64,000 bases of DNA from Paraeggerthella hominis (lineage in GTDB: Bacteria > Actinomycetota > Coriobacteriia > Coriobacteriales > Eggerthellaceae), in assembly GCF_021044775.1 (NCBI RefSeq), contig NZ_JAJNOQ010000008.1:1-64000 (forward strand), given 5' to 3'. Of the stretch, positions 46,415 to 54,734 are shown in pieces. Numbering within the stretch: the stretch's first letter is position 1; each line of letters begins with the position of its first letter. The notes beneath the pieces were generated by a model. That model had not been told where the DNA came from. It did not search any database and saw only the letters and a list, made by a program, of their open reading frames with translations. Position numbers and translations under genes: made by a program.

Positions 46415-47055
46415 TACGTGTCATGCTTGCGGACGATCACGAGGTGGTGCGCGCCGGGTTCAAGATGATCCTGGAGCAAGACCCCGACCTCAAGGTAGTG
46501 GCGGAAGCGGCGGACGGCGCGCAGGCGTACGCCATCGTCGCGCGCGAAAAGCCCGACATCCTGCTCATGGACATCTCGATGCCTCCGGGGCAAAGCGGGC
46601 TGGTTGCGTGCGAGAAGATCACGAAGGATTTTCCGTGCACCAAGGTGATCATCTTGACGATGTTCGCCGAGCCGGAGTACCTGTTCTACACCTTGCGCGG
46701 CGGCGCGGCAGGCTACGTGCTGAAGAACTCAAGCTCCGAAGAACTGCTTGCGGCGGTGCATGCCGTGGCTGAAGGGGGCAGCTACATTCATCCGAAGATG
46801 ACGGCGCTTCTTACGAAACAGCTGGTCAAAGGTGGAGAGGAAGAAGACCGATCCTATCAGCAGCTCTCGAATCGGGAGCTGGAGGTGCTTCAGCTTTTGG
46901 CCAAGGGCTTCACGAACAAGGAAATCTCGGAGCAGATATACCTTTCCGTGAAGACCATCGAGGCGCACCGTTCGAAGATTTACCAGAAGCTGGGTTTGAA
47001 GACCCGTGCCGACCTGGTGGATTACGCGCTCAGGCACAAGCTGCTCAACGTGTAG
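46411..47055 (+). CDS. NarL/NreC-type response regulator
   Basis: A 214-aa two-domain regulator. The receiver has the acidic pair DD at residues 8-9, phosphoacceptor Asp54 (LLMDISMP) and Lys near 104. A GerE helix-turn-helix occupies about 147-210 (LSNRELEVLQLLAKGFTNKEISEQIYLSVKTIEAHRSKIYQKLG in one continuous block). GCAAGGAGG precedes the ATG inside the kinase gene. Predicted target: the convergent nap operon. Confidence 0.93.
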   Translation: MIRVMLADDHEVVRAGFKMILEQDPDLKVVAEAADGAQAYAIVAREKPDILLMDISMPPGQSGLVACEKITKDFPCTKVIILTMFAEPEYLFYTLRGGAAGYVLKNSSSEELLAAVHAVAEGGSYIHPKMTALLTKQLVKGGEEEDRSYQQLSNRELEVLQLLAKGFTNKEISEQIYLSVKTIEAHRSKIYQKLGLKTRADLVDYALRHKLLNV

Positions 47056-47067
47056 CGCGAAAGCGCG

Positions 47068-47091
47068 GCGGGGCCGTCTGGGCGGTCCCGC
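47068..47091. terminator. Hairpin between the two-component system and napH
   Basis: A 9-bp stem (CGGGGCCG with CGGTCCCG plus a closing G-C, one G-U) lies in the 50-nt convergent gap. No T-run on either side, so termination is uncertain. Confidence 0.4.
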
Positions 47092-47105
47092 ATGCGGTGC
47101 GCGCC

Positions 47106-48002
47106 CTATGCTTCGGCGTTCGGGCGCGCGGGCTTTGCGCTGCGGCCCACGCAAAACGAGAGCGCGCGCGTCGGGCAGGCGTCGATGCACGATCCGCAGG
47201 CCATGCAGTCGCCCGCGCGCACGATGACGTCGCGCTCGGCCAAGACGGGCTCCAATATGGCGGGGTCGCACAGGCAGGCGTTCTTGCAGGCGTCGCAGTG
47301 GATGCAGGCTGCGTGGTCGAGGCGTACGTTCACCTGGCCTGCGCGCCCGACGGCTTGGTAAAAGCCGCCAAGCGGACAGAGCGAGCGACACCATACGCGA
47401 TGCCCCCAGAACAGCTCCGCCAACACGATGGCGCCCAGCACCCATAGGCCCGTAACGGCACCGAACAGGATGCCCTTGTTGATCGCGCTGATGGGCGAGA
47501 ACGCTTCGAACACCGGAATGCTCGTGACGGCGGACAGCGCAAGCACGGCCAGGGCTATCCACAGCTTCGCGCGCCGGGGCACGGGCGCCTCGCGCACTTC
47601 GATGCCGAGCTTGCGGCGCAGGGCGTCGACCAGCTCGAGCACCAGGTTCACGGGACATATCCATCCGCAGAATGCCCTGCCTCTGATCAGGCCGTACAAT
47701 ACAAGAACGGGCAAGGCGGCCAACAGCCAGTCAAGCGCGAAGGTCTTCGACGCCGCTATGGTTTGGAGCATGGCGAACGGGTCGAGCACTTCGATGCCGA
47801 AGATCGAGGACGACGACAGGCTCCCGAAGAACGGCAGCTGCGCGGGCGCGGGGACCGCTTCCTCGCCTCCGGCGAACAGGCCGAAAAGACCCCATCCGGC
47901 TGCGATCAGCGGCAACGCGAACAGCACGAGGGCGCCCACCTGCGCGCTGCGGCGCAGCCACGTCCAGCGAAACCCGCGCGATGCGGTCCGTGCGTCGCTC
48001 AT
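47106..48002 (-). CDS. napH: NapH-type membrane 4Fe-4S quinol dehydrogenase subunit
   Basis: A 298-aa protein with four to five transmembrane helices, the twin CxxxCP motifs FCGWICPVN and WCRSLCPLGG typical of NapH, and a C-terminal ferredoxin domain (CIHCDACKNAC, CMACGSCIDACP). It passes electrons from menaquinol toward NapA via NapG. NapC is absent from the window. Overlaps napD by 4 nt. Last gene of the operon. Confidence 0.9.
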   Translation of the reverse strand: MSDARTASRGFRWTWLRRSAQVGALVLFALPLIAAGWGLFGLFAGGEEAVPAPAQLPFFGSLSSSSIFGIEVLDPFAMLQTIAASKTFALDWLLAALPVLVLYGLIRGRAFCGWICPVNLVLELVDALRRKLGIEVREAPVPRRAKLWIALAVLALSAVTSIPVFEAFSPISAINKGILFGAVTGLWVLGAIVLAELFWGHRVWCRSLCPLGGFYQAVGRAGQVNVRLDHAACIHCDACKNACLCDPAILEPVLAERDVIVRAGDCMACGSCIDACPTRALSFCVGRSAKPARPNAEA

Positions 48003-48256
48003 CGCGATCCGACCTTGGCAAGCGTGGGGTCGTCCTCGAAGTTCGCGTACACCAGGTTGATGCCGGTGACGCCTTCGATGCCGATGAACCCGCTTGCGAC
48101 GGCATGCGACGCGTCGACCGTTTCGGCCTCGATGGTGACGACGATCTTGTACCCGTTCACTTCGTGAACCTCCACGCCTTCGCGCAGGTCAAGCTCGCGC
48201 GCGACGTCTTCGGTCCGCGCGGGCGCCGTTTCGATGACCAGGCTCGAGATGACCAT
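47999..48256 (-). CDS. napD: NapD chaperone for periplasmic nitrate reductase
   Basis: An 85-aa protein with the ferredoxin-like fold of NapD (SSLVIETAPARTEDVARELD, EVHEVNGYKIVVTIEAE, IEGVTGINLVYANFED). NapD binds the NapA Tat leader during maturation. ATG 48256 follows AAGGAG. The upstream codons of the open frame have no homology. Confidence 0.88.
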   Translation of the reverse strand: MVISSLVIETAPARTEDVARELDLREGVEVHEVNGYKIVVTIEAETVDASHAVASGFIGIEGVTGINLVYANFEDDPTLAKVGSR

Positions 48257-48289
48257 GGTGCTCTCCTTACTCGTTTTGTCCTTCCGGTG

Positions 48290-48317
48290 CCCGCCTCCCC
48301 TCAACAGGGGAGGCGGG
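48290..48317. repeat. Perfect hairpin between napB and napD
   Basis: CCCGCCTCCCCT and AGGGGAGGCGGG form a 12-bp perfect stem on CAAC. It has no T-run and lies within the operon, so it likely stabilises or processes the mRNA. Confidence 0.6.
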
Positions 48318-48387
48318 CGGGGAGGGAATGCGTCTGCTCATGGCAATGTGCAGACGCGGGGATGGGCAAGCCGTTTCGACGCGCGCG

Positions 48388-48720
48388 CTACCCCTGCGGA
48401 TGGCAGGTGATGCACTGCTCGCGCGTGGGTTCGATCTGCTTCGTTTCCACGTTGCCGTCTTTGTAGTGGTCGTCGGGCAGAGCGGTTGCCCCGTTCAGCA
48501 TGGGGTTCGCCAGATCGTTCGCGCCGTGGCAGCCGTAACAGCCGGCTGCTCCCAGGTTGTCCGCGCGTCCGACGTGCGTGGGCGGCATAAGCGGCGCCGC
48601 TCCCGGCGGGATGTCGTCGTTTCCGGTGTAGCCTGCGCGCTCGGTCGCGCACCCGGCAAGCGCGCCTGCGCCAAGGGCCATGGTCAGCACGAGGGCGGTG
48701 GCGATAGCTTTCTTCTTCAT
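48388..48720 (-). CDS. napB: NapB-like dihaem cytochrome c, lipoprotein form
   Basis: A 110-aa exported protein. The signal peptide ends LAGC (C24), a lipobox, so the protein is probably membrane-anchored. Two haem-binding motifs are present: CYGCH near residue 62 and CITCH near 104. The PLMPPTHVGRAD...CYGCH pattern matches NapB. It is the electron donor to NapA. Starts 5 nt after the napA stop behind AGAGGTG. Confidence 0.87.
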   Translation of the reverse strand: MKKKAIATALVLTMALGAGALAGCATERAGYTGNDDIPPGAAPLMPPTHVGRADNLGAAGCYGCHGANDLANPMLNGATALPDDHYKDGNVETKQIEPTREQCITCHPQG

Positions 48721-48725
48721 CGGTT

Positions 48726-51284
48726 TCACCTCTCTACCTTCGTGATGGACACGCAGGTCTTCTTGTAGTCGGGCTCTTTGGACAGCGGGCAGTACGTATC
48801 CTGCACGGCCAGGTTGATCAGCGTTTCCTCCGCGAAGAAGGGCGCGAACACCGTACCGGCGGGAGGCTCGGTGCGTCCAGCCGTCGACACCTTGATCTCG
48901 AACTCTCCGAAGCGCGACTTCACCTTGACCATATCGCCGTCCTTGATGTCCATCTTCGCGCAGTCCTCCGGGCTCATGTTGAGCAGCGCCTCGGGAAGCG
49001 CGCGATCCAGCTCGGGCACGCGCCGCGTCATCGATCCGGTGTGCCAATGCTCCAGCAGGCGGCCCGTGCAGAACACGAACGGGTACTCCTTGTCCGGCTC
49101 TTCCGCGGGCGGTTCGTAGGGGCGAAACACCACGGAGGGCTTCATCTTGGCGGACTTGTAGAAGCTCACGCCGCCGGCCAGGCCTTCCTTGCCGTACTGG
49201 GCCACGCCCACCTCGTCGAAGCCGTCCTCCTGCTTGCCGGTGGAGAAGCGCCACTTCGTGGGCAGCCACGTGCCGTTCACCTCGCGCACGGGCCAGGTCA
49301 GGCCGTGATGCGTCAGGTATTCGTCGTAGGGTGCAAGCTGCTTGTTCTCCATCTTCAGCTTGGCTTCGAACTTCCCGTCGACGTCGTTGTTGATGGCCTG
49401 GGCCTTCTCGTTCAGATCGGGGTTCGAGAACGTGCGGTACTCTTCCCAGATGGCGCGGTTCGTTTCGCGCGAATCGCCCTTGAAATCAGCGGCGCTCTTG
49501 TCGTAGATATCGCCGAACAGGCGGTCGAACGCATCCTGCCCGTCGATCTTCTCGCCGTCGAGCACGCGGCGCGCCACCTCCATGATGACCCACAGGTCCC
49601 ACTTCGCCTCGCCCGGCGGGTCGACGGCCTTCTCGAACACGGCGGTGCGGCGCTCGGCGTTGCCGAACTGGCCTTCGCGCTCCACCCACATGGCCACGGG
49701 GAGCACCACGTCGGCGTATTTCGTGGACAGGGTGGGGTAGACCTCGTTCACCACGACGAACGTGTCCATGACGCCCGTCTTGTCGCTCTTGCCCAAGAAG
49801 CGGGTGAGGTTCGGCATGGAAACGGCCCAGTTGTTGTGCGCGGACCACAGGAAGTCTATGTTGCCCTTGGACATTTCACGGAAGATCTTGACCGTGTGGA
49901 AGCCCGGCTTCTGGATTTCGTCCAGATAGCCCTCAGGCAGGTTCCAGATGACTTCGGTGTAACGACGATGCTGCGCGTTGGCCACCAGCAGGTCGGCGGG
50001 CAGGCGGTGGCTGAAGGTGCCCACTTCGCGCGCGGTGCCGCAGGCGGTGGGCTGACCGGTCAGCGAGAAGGGGCCGTTGCCGGGCTGCGCGATCTTGCCC
50101 GACAGCAGGTGGACGTTGTAGATGTTGTGGTTCATCCACGTGCCGCGGTTGTGCTGGTTCACGCCCATGGTCCACAGCGACATGACCTTCTTGTTCGGGT
50201 CGGCGAACACCTCGGCCAGCTCTTTGAGGTCCTCGGCGGCTACGCCGGACAGCTGCGCGGTGTACTCGAGGGTATAGGGCTCCAGACGCGCGGCGTACTC
50301 CTCGAATGTGATGGGCTCCACCTTGTCTACCGATTTGCCGACGTCGCTGGCATCGTATCCGTCGTCGATGGCGTTGCCGATGTTCTCGGTTCCCTGTTTG
50401 AACTGCAAGTGGTCGTTGACGAAGGCTTCGTCGTACTTCTTGTTCTGCACCAGGTAGTTGGCGATGCAGTTGGCAATGGCCAGGTCGGTGTTGGGCTTGA
50501 AGACCATGACCTTGTCGGCGCTTGCGCTCGTGCGCGTCTTGAGCGTGGTCAGGTCGTAGTGCTTCACGTTGGTACCCGAGAGCTTGCGCGCGGTCAGGCG
50601 CGAGTACAGCATGGGATGGGCCTCGGCCATGTTGGCGCCCCAGGTGACGAACACGTCGGCTTCGTCCAGGTCGCTGTAGCTGCCGGCCGGCTCGTCGGTC
50701 TGGAACACGTTCATGAAGCCGACCACGGCGCTGGCCATGCACAGGCGCGCGTTCGGGTCGATGTTGTTGGACAGCAGGCCGGCCTTCCAGAACTTGGCGG
50801 TGGCGTAGCCTTCCGTGATGGGCTGCTGGCCCGATCCCCAGAACGCCAGGCGGCTCTTGTCCTTCTTCCAGGTGTCCTTGAGCTTGCCCGCCACCAGTTC
50901 GAGCGCCTCGTCCCAGGTGGCTTCGCGCAGGCCGTCGTCGGTGCCCTTCGTGGACTTGTCGTCGCGGATAAGCGGCACGGTCAGACGGTCGTCCCCGTAC
51001 AGGATCTTTGCCAGATAGTAGCCCTTGACGCAGTTGAGGCCCTTGTTGGACTGGTTGTCCGGGTCTCCCGTCACCGACACCAGCTTGTTGTCCTTCACTT
51101 CGCAGATGACCCCGCAGCCGCAGCCGCAGAAACGGCACACCGACGTGAATTTCTGCCCCTCGCCCGAAGACGCTCCCTGCTGGTTGCTGCCGCATCCAAC
51201 GAGCGACGACATGGTGCCCGCCGCCGCGGCGCTTGCCAGCGCTACGGCCGTGGCTTTGACGAACCCTCGTCTTGAGATGTCCAT
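48726..51284 (-). CDS. napA: Periplasmic-type nitrate reductase catalytic subunit
   Basis: An 852-aa Mo-bisMGD enzyme. A Tat leader SRRGFVKATAVALASAAAA opens the protein, and a Cys near residue 31 (LVGC) may be lipidated. The Fe-S site is CRFCGCGCGV (near 51), and the Mo ligand is Cys182 in NARLCMASAV. Further segments are WGANMAEAHP and GTWMNHNIYNVHLLSGKIAQPGNGPFSLTGQPTACGTAREV, read as separate blocks. It reduces nitrate to nitrite outside the membrane. ATG 51284 follows AGAAGGAGGG. Confidence 0.93.
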   Translation of the reverse strand: MDISRRGFVKATAVALASAAAAGTMSSLVGCGSNQQGASSGEGQKFTSVCRFCGCGCGVICEVKDNKLVSVTGDPDNQSNKGLNCVKGYYLAKILYGDDRLTVPLIRDDKSTKGTDDGLREATWDEALELVAGKLKDTWKKDKSRLAFWGSGQQPITEGYATAKFWKAGLLSNNIDPNARLCMASAVVGFMNVFQTDEPAGSYSDLDEADVFVTWGANMAEAHPMLYSRLTARKLSGTNVKHYDLTTLKTRTSASADKVMVFKPNTDLAIANCIANYLVQNKKYDEAFVNDHLQFKQGTENIGNAIDDGYDASDVGKSVDKVEPITFEEYAARLEPYTLEYTAQLSGVAAEDLKELAEVFADPNKKVMSLWTMGVNQHNRGTWMNHNIYNVHLLSGKIAQPGNGPFSLTGQPTACGTAREVGTFSHRLPADLLVANAQHRRYTEVIWNLPEGYLDEIQKPGFHTVKIFREMSKGNIDFLWSAHNNWAVSMPNLTRFLGKSDKTGVMDTFVVVNEVYPTLSTKYADVVLPVAMWVEREGQFGNAERRTAVFEKAVDPPGEAKWDLWVIMEVARRVLDGEKIDGQDAFDRLFGDIYDKSAADFKGDSRETNRAIWEEYRTFSNPDLNEKAQAINNDVDGKFEAKLKMENKQLAPYDEYLTHHGLTWPVREVNGTWLPTKWRFSTGKQEDGFDEVGVAQYGKEGLAGGVSFYKSAKMKPSVVFRPYEPPAEEPDKEYPFVFCTGRLLEHWHTGSMTRRVPELDRALPEALLNMSPEDCAKMDIKDGDMVKVKSRFGEFEIKVSTAGRTEPPAGTVFAPFFAEETLINLAVQDTYCPLSKEPDYKKTCVSITKVER

Positions 51285-51371
51285 GACATCCCTCCTTCTC
51301 CCGTTTCTCTCCCGTTGCATTCGTGTCCTCAACCGCCGTCCGGACGGTGTGAAACCTCGTTCGCAGCTTCG

Positions 51372-51980
51372 TTACTGCGGATTGCCTCGCGCGCGTTCCG
51401 CATCGGTCGCGATGCGGATGGGCACGGTCGGCTCGCTGACCACGCAGCGCTCGACGCACAGCCCGCAGCCGACGCACGCGTCCTCGTCGATGACGGGGGC
51501 GAACAGCGTGTGGATGGCGTCGCCTTCGCGCATGCGGTAGTCGATGACGATAGCCTGGTCGATAAGGGGGCAGGCGCGGTAGCACACCTCGCAGCGCATG
51601 CCTTGAAACGCGATGCAGCCTTCCTCGTCGACGACGGCTACGCCCATGCGCACGTCGGAGCGCGCGGATACGTCGCGCAGCGCGCCGGTGGGGCAGGCGT
51701 CGACGCAGGGGAAGTCTTCGCAAAGGCGGCATGCCTGGTCGCGTGCGTCGATGCGCGGCGTGCCGACGGCCATGCCGGCTTCGTTGCCTGCGGGCTTGAG
51801 CGCTTGGTACGGGCACGCTTCGATGCACTTGCCGCATTTGATGCAGCGCGCCATGAAATCGGATTCGCCCTGCGCTCCCGGAGGGCGCAGCAAGCTGGAC
51901 TCGCCGCGAGAGGCGTAGGCAACTGCCTGGAAGGCCACGATGGCGGCCGATGCGCCCGCTATGACGCTCGATAGTTTCAT
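51372..51980 (-). CDS. napG: NapG-type ferredoxin
   Basis: A 202-aa protein with an N-terminal hydrophobic segment (about residues 5-24, no twin arginine) and four [4Fe-4S] motifs: CIKCGKCIEACP, CRLCEDFPCVDACP, CEVCYRACP with an upstream Cys, and CVGCGLCVERC. It matches NapG, which links NapH to NapB/NapA. GAGGAGGGG precedes the ATG. First gene of the nap operon. Confidence 0.88.
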   Translation of the reverse strand: MKLSSVIAGASAAIVAFQAVAYASRGESSLLRPPGAQGESDFMARCIKCGKCIEACPYQALKPAGNEAGMAVGTPRIDARDQACRLCEDFPCVDACPTGALRDVSARSDVRMGVAVVDEEGCIAFQGMRCEVCYRACPLIDQAIVIDYRMREGDAIHTLFAPVIDEDACVGCGLCVERCVVSEPTVPIRIATDAERARGNPQ

Positions 51981-52148
51981 GAAATCCCCTCCTCGTACCC
52001 TGTATCATGCGCTTGAACGGGCGCGGTGCCTATCGGGGTATGTCCGAGTGCAAGGAGGGGATAAACCCGCCTTGTTGCGAGGGTTTTCTTCTATTCTTTT
52101 GCGAGGATATTAGGGAAGGGCGAAACGGGAAAACGAAGCCCGGCATCG

Positions 52149-52178
52149 AAAAAGACGGGGTCGATGACCCCGTCTTCC
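52149..52178 (-). terminator. Terminator of the 263-aa unknown gene
   Basis: Minus strand: AAGACGGGGTC pairs with the complementary GACCCCGTCTT and runs into TTTTTC. Confidence 0.8.
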
Positions 52179-52191
52179 TGCGGTTTGTCTG

Positions 52192-52983
52192 CTACAGCGT
52201 GAGTCGTACGCCGACGTACACGGCGGTGTCGGGCAGGCCGGAGATGTCGTAGACGCTGGAAAGCGCGATGGCGGACACCTTCCAGGTGTAGACGGTGCCC
52301 CCTACGTCGACGGTGCCGGTTTGGAAGGTGTTGCCCACCTCGTCGACGCCCGCGCCGCCCTCGGGGGTGGTGGCCGGGTCGAATCCTTCGGAGGCGATGG
52401 CCGCCTGCACGGCCGCTTCCACGGTTCCCGACGTGAAGTCCGCGTACGTGACGCGCATGGAAACGCCTTCGCTGCGGTCGACCTCGAGGGTCCACGACCC
52501 GTTCAGCAGCAGCGCGGCTTCGGCGGCGCTCAGGTTCGCTACGCCCTTGCTGTACAGGACACCCGCGTCAAGCTCGCTCACGTTGGAGGGCAGCTTGATG
52601 ATGTCCATGTTGCCGGCGGCGGCTTCCTCTTCGCTCGTGGTGTCGTAGATGGTTGCGCCGGCGTCCACGAATCCCTGCTTGATGCTGGCGTTGTCGCCGT
52701 TTTGGATGACGGAGGGCAAAACCGGCAGGTCGTACGTAACTTCGCGAGCCAGGTTCTGTTCGACGCTCGCCTGGGCGCGGGCCGCTTTGCCCTGCACCTC
52801 GTCAAGCACGTTGAACAGCATGAATCCGCCGATGACGGCAGCTGCCGCCACGAACAGGCCCATGATGGCCAGTTGGGAGCGCGGCATGTCGAGCGGGCGT
52901 TGAAGGCCGCTGGCGTCCAGGTAGCGGACGGGGCCGTCGCTTTCGACGTAGTCGTTGCGCTTGTTGAAGAAATTGAACTGCAT
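52192..52983 (-). CDS. Membrane-anchored extracytoplasmic protein, unknown
   Basis: A 263-aa protein. A short cytoplasmic N-terminus (about 35 residues) precedes one transmembrane helix (about 37-60). An acidic, Ala/Ser/Thr-rich extracytoplasmic domain follows, with no Cys and no recognisable family. CAGGAG precedes the ATG. It has its own terminator and a promoter divergent from terC. No function can be inferred. Confidence 0.75.
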   Translation of the reverse strand: MQFNFFNKRNDYVESDGPVRYLDASGLQRPLDMPRSQLAIMGLFVAAAAVIGGFMLFNVLDEVQGKAARAQASVEQNLAREVTYDLPVLPSVIQNGDNASIKQGFVDAGATIYDTTSEEEAAAGNMDIIKLPSNVSELDAGVLYSKGVANLSAAEAALLLNGSWTLEVDRSEGVSMRVTYADFTSGTVEAAVQAAIASEGFDPATTPEGGAGVDEVGNTFQTGTVDVGGTVYTWKVSAIALSSVYDISGLPDTAVYVGVRLTL

Positions 52984-53037
52984 GGCATCTCCTGCAGGAG
53001 GTCTCGGGTTCGTCCGGGATGATTTTGTGCATTGCGT

Positions 53038-53043
53038 AGTATA
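53038..53043 (-). promoter_or_regulatory. Candidate -10 of the 263-aa unknown gene
   Basis: Minus strand TATACT, about 55 nt before the ATG. No good -35 is seen. It is 4 nt from the -35 of the divergent terC promoter. Confidence 0.4.
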
Positions 53044-53046
53044 GCA

Positions 53047-53075
53047 TTGCCGACGTGGGAACCTCGTGTTAGGAT
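53047..53075 (+). promoter_or_regulatory. Promoter of the terC riboswitch transcript
   Basis: TTGCCG and TAGGAT separated by exactly 17 nt. Transcription would begin near 53082, at the 5' strand of the aptamer. Confidence 0.7.
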
Positions 53076-53080
53076 ACGAT

Positions 53081-53187
53081 CCGCCCGTGGGGGAGTAGTT
53101 GGCATGCGGCTTTAGCGCGCATGCGACACGTTCAACATCATGGCCGAAAGGTCTGGCGTGTCTTAATTAACGAGACTCATGGCGCGG
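53081..53187 (+). promoter_or_regulatory. yybP-ykoY (Mn2+) riboswitch
   Basis: The leader contains the conserved GGGGAGTAG at 53090-53098, a P2 helix GCATGCG/CGCATGC, TTCAACAT at 53131-53138 and ACGAGAC near 53170. P1 can form between CCGCCCGTG (53081-53089) and CATGGCGCGG (53178-53187). That 3' strand is also the 5' arm of the following terminator, so ligand-stabilised P1 would prevent termination. TerC/Alx-type exporters are the classic targets of this riboswitch class. Confidence 0.85.
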
Positions 53188-53225
53188 TTCGCATGCATCT
53201 GCAGCCGCGCCATGAGTCTTTTTTT
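53173..53225 (+). terminator. Riboswitch-controlled terminator before terC
   Basis: AGACTCATGGCGCGG pairs perfectly with CCGCGCCATGAGTCT across a 17-nt loop, then TTTTTTT. Mutually exclusive with riboswitch P1. Confidence 0.88.
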
Positions 53226-53290
53226 GTGAGCTGCGCCTTCCCCGGGAAAAGACGAGCAACCGAAGAAGCAGCAGAAGGAGCAATCAACCC

Positions 53291-54403
53291 GTGGATCTTT
53301 CAATCTTCGCATCACCCGAGGCTTGGATCAGCTTGGTCAGCCTCATTTTCCTGGAGATCGTGCTGGGCGTGGACAACCTGGTGTTCATCTCCATTACGAC
53401 GAACCGCCTGCCCGAGGACAAGCAGCACATCGGTCGCAAGCTCGGCCTTGCCGGCGCGCTCGTCATGCGCATCGTGTTTCTGTGCTTCGCCTCGTTCCTC
53501 GTGCACATGACCGAGCCTTTGTTCACGGTCGACCTGGGCCCCTACACCCACGGATTCTCCGTGCGCGACCTGGTTCTGCTGATCGGCGGCGGGTACTTGA
53601 TCTACAAGGGCATCGCCGAGCTGCGCGATACGCTCAAGCTCACCGAGGTCAAGGCCGAGCATTGCGAAGAGCACAAGGCGCTGCACCGCATCGCGCTGCC
53701 GCAGGCCGTGGGCACCATCATGGTCATGGACTTGGTGTTCTCCATCGACTCGGTCATCACGGCGGTGGGCATGGCCGACCACCTTATCATCATGATCATC
53801 GCAGTCATGTCGGCCGTGTTCTTGATGATGATCTTTATCGACCCCATCTCCAACTTCATCAACGGTCATCCCGAGATGAAGATGCTCGCGCTCACGTTCA
53901 TCGTGGCTATCGGCGGGTTGCTCGTCATCGACAGCGCCGGCTTCCATACGGGCATCGAGCTTCTGCACATGCCGCTTGAGAAGCTGATCGTGTACTTCGC
54001 CATGGTGTTCTGCATCGTGCTCGAGCTTATCCAGATGCGCTACAACGCGAACTTCCTTGCGTGGCGCAAGGAGCGCTGGAAGAACGAGACGGCAGCTCAG
54101 ATCGAAAACGTGCGCACCGAGATGCTTGAAGAGCTCAAGCGCGAGGCGGCTGCCGACGTGGCCTCCGGCAAGCCGGCCGACGCGGCGCGCGACGCCGTTG
54201 CCGATCGCGTCCGTCCGGTGATCATCGGCAACAACGTGTACGTGATGATGCCGATGGTGGGCGAGGACGCCGCATCGTTCAAAGAGCTGATGGCCGGTTC
54301 TGCCGCGGCCGGGGAATCGTTCAGCCAGCCTTTGGAGATAGGCGCGAAGGTGGAGGACGTTTCCGGCGACGATCCCACCTACGAGGTGCCGAAGGACAAG
54401 TAG
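53291..54403 (+). CDS. TerC-family membrane protein, probable Mn2+ exporter
   Basis: A 370-aa protein with about eight transmembrane helices. The two acidic membrane motifs GVDNLVF (near residue 25) and FSIDSVITA (near 150) define the TerC family. A cytoplasmic tail of about 100 residues follows. Family members (Alx, YceF, MeeY-like) export Mn2+, and the upstream Mn riboswitch supports this. The start is GTG 53291 behind AGAAGGAG. Confidence 0.92.
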   Translation: MDLSIFASPEAWISLVSLIFLEIVLGVDNLVFISITTNRLPEDKQHIGRKLGLAGALVMRIVFLCFASFLVHMTEPLFTVDLGPYTHGFSVRDLVLLIGGGYLIYKGIAELRDTLKLTEVKAEHCEEHKALHRIALPQAVGTIMVMDLVFSIDSVITAVGMADHLIIMIIAVMSAVFLMMIFIDPISNFINGHPEMKMLALTFIVAIGGLLVIDSAGFHTGIELLHMPLEKLIVYFAMVFCIVLELIQMRYNANFLAWRKERWKNETAAQIENVRTEMLEELKREAAADVASGKPADAARDAVADRVRPVIIGNNVYVMMPMVGEDAASFKELMAGSAAAGESFSQPLEIGAKVEDVSGDDPTYEVPKDK

Positions 54404-54433
54404 GGCTGCCCCTTCCCGATGGTTCGCTGACGA

Positions 54434-54470
54434 ACGGCCGTGCAGCTGCAGCAAGCTGCACGGCCGTTTT
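54434..54470 (+). terminator. Intrinsic terminator after terC
   Basis: ACGGCCGTGCAGC pairs with GCTGCACGGCCGT across an 8-nt loop, followed by TTTTG. Confidence 0.8.
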
Positions 54471-54500
54471 GCGCGCGCCGTCGCGCTGGCGCGAGCGATG

Positions 54501-54586
54501 CCGGGTGGATGTTGCTGTGCTGGCGGGTGTGCCGCCGGGTGGATGTTGCTGCGCTGGCGGATGCGATGCCGGGTGCACGTTGCCGT
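54501..54586 (+). repeat. 34-bp tandem repeat, about 2.5 copies
   Basis: Units begin with CCGGGTGG at 54501 and 54535 and CCGGGTGC at 54569, a constant period of 34. The body GATGTTGCTGNGCTGGCGG is shared by the first two units. The third is cut short by the hairpin element that starts at 54587. Confidence 0.75.
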
Positions 54587-54734
54587 GCGTGTCAAAACGG
54601 ACGAGTTTTGCTGGTCCTCAAACGAGAATAAAAGCAATCGTCGACTCTGTGACCTGGGACGATAAAAAACCTCGGCGCACAACCTTCGGGCGAAAGCGCA
54701 AAAACCCCCGCAAAACTCGTCCGTTTTGACACGC
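54587..54734 (-). repeat. Hairpin repeat element, copy 2
   Basis: 148 nt bounded by 25-bp perfect inverted arms: outer GCGTGTCAAAACG plus core GACGAGTTTTGC. Read on the minus strand, the inner left end is GGGGGTTTTT and the inner right end TTGAGGACCA, matching copy 1 (26955-27097) in order, with a similar apical length (98 against 99 nt) and a shared AGGTCA/TGGTCA block. The outer arms differ from copy 1 yet remain fully complementary. Confidence 0.8.

Noticed and set aside
49041..51275. A 744-codon open frame opposite napA
   Set aside because: Antisense shadow of a well-supported NapA gene. No ribosome-binding site or homology.
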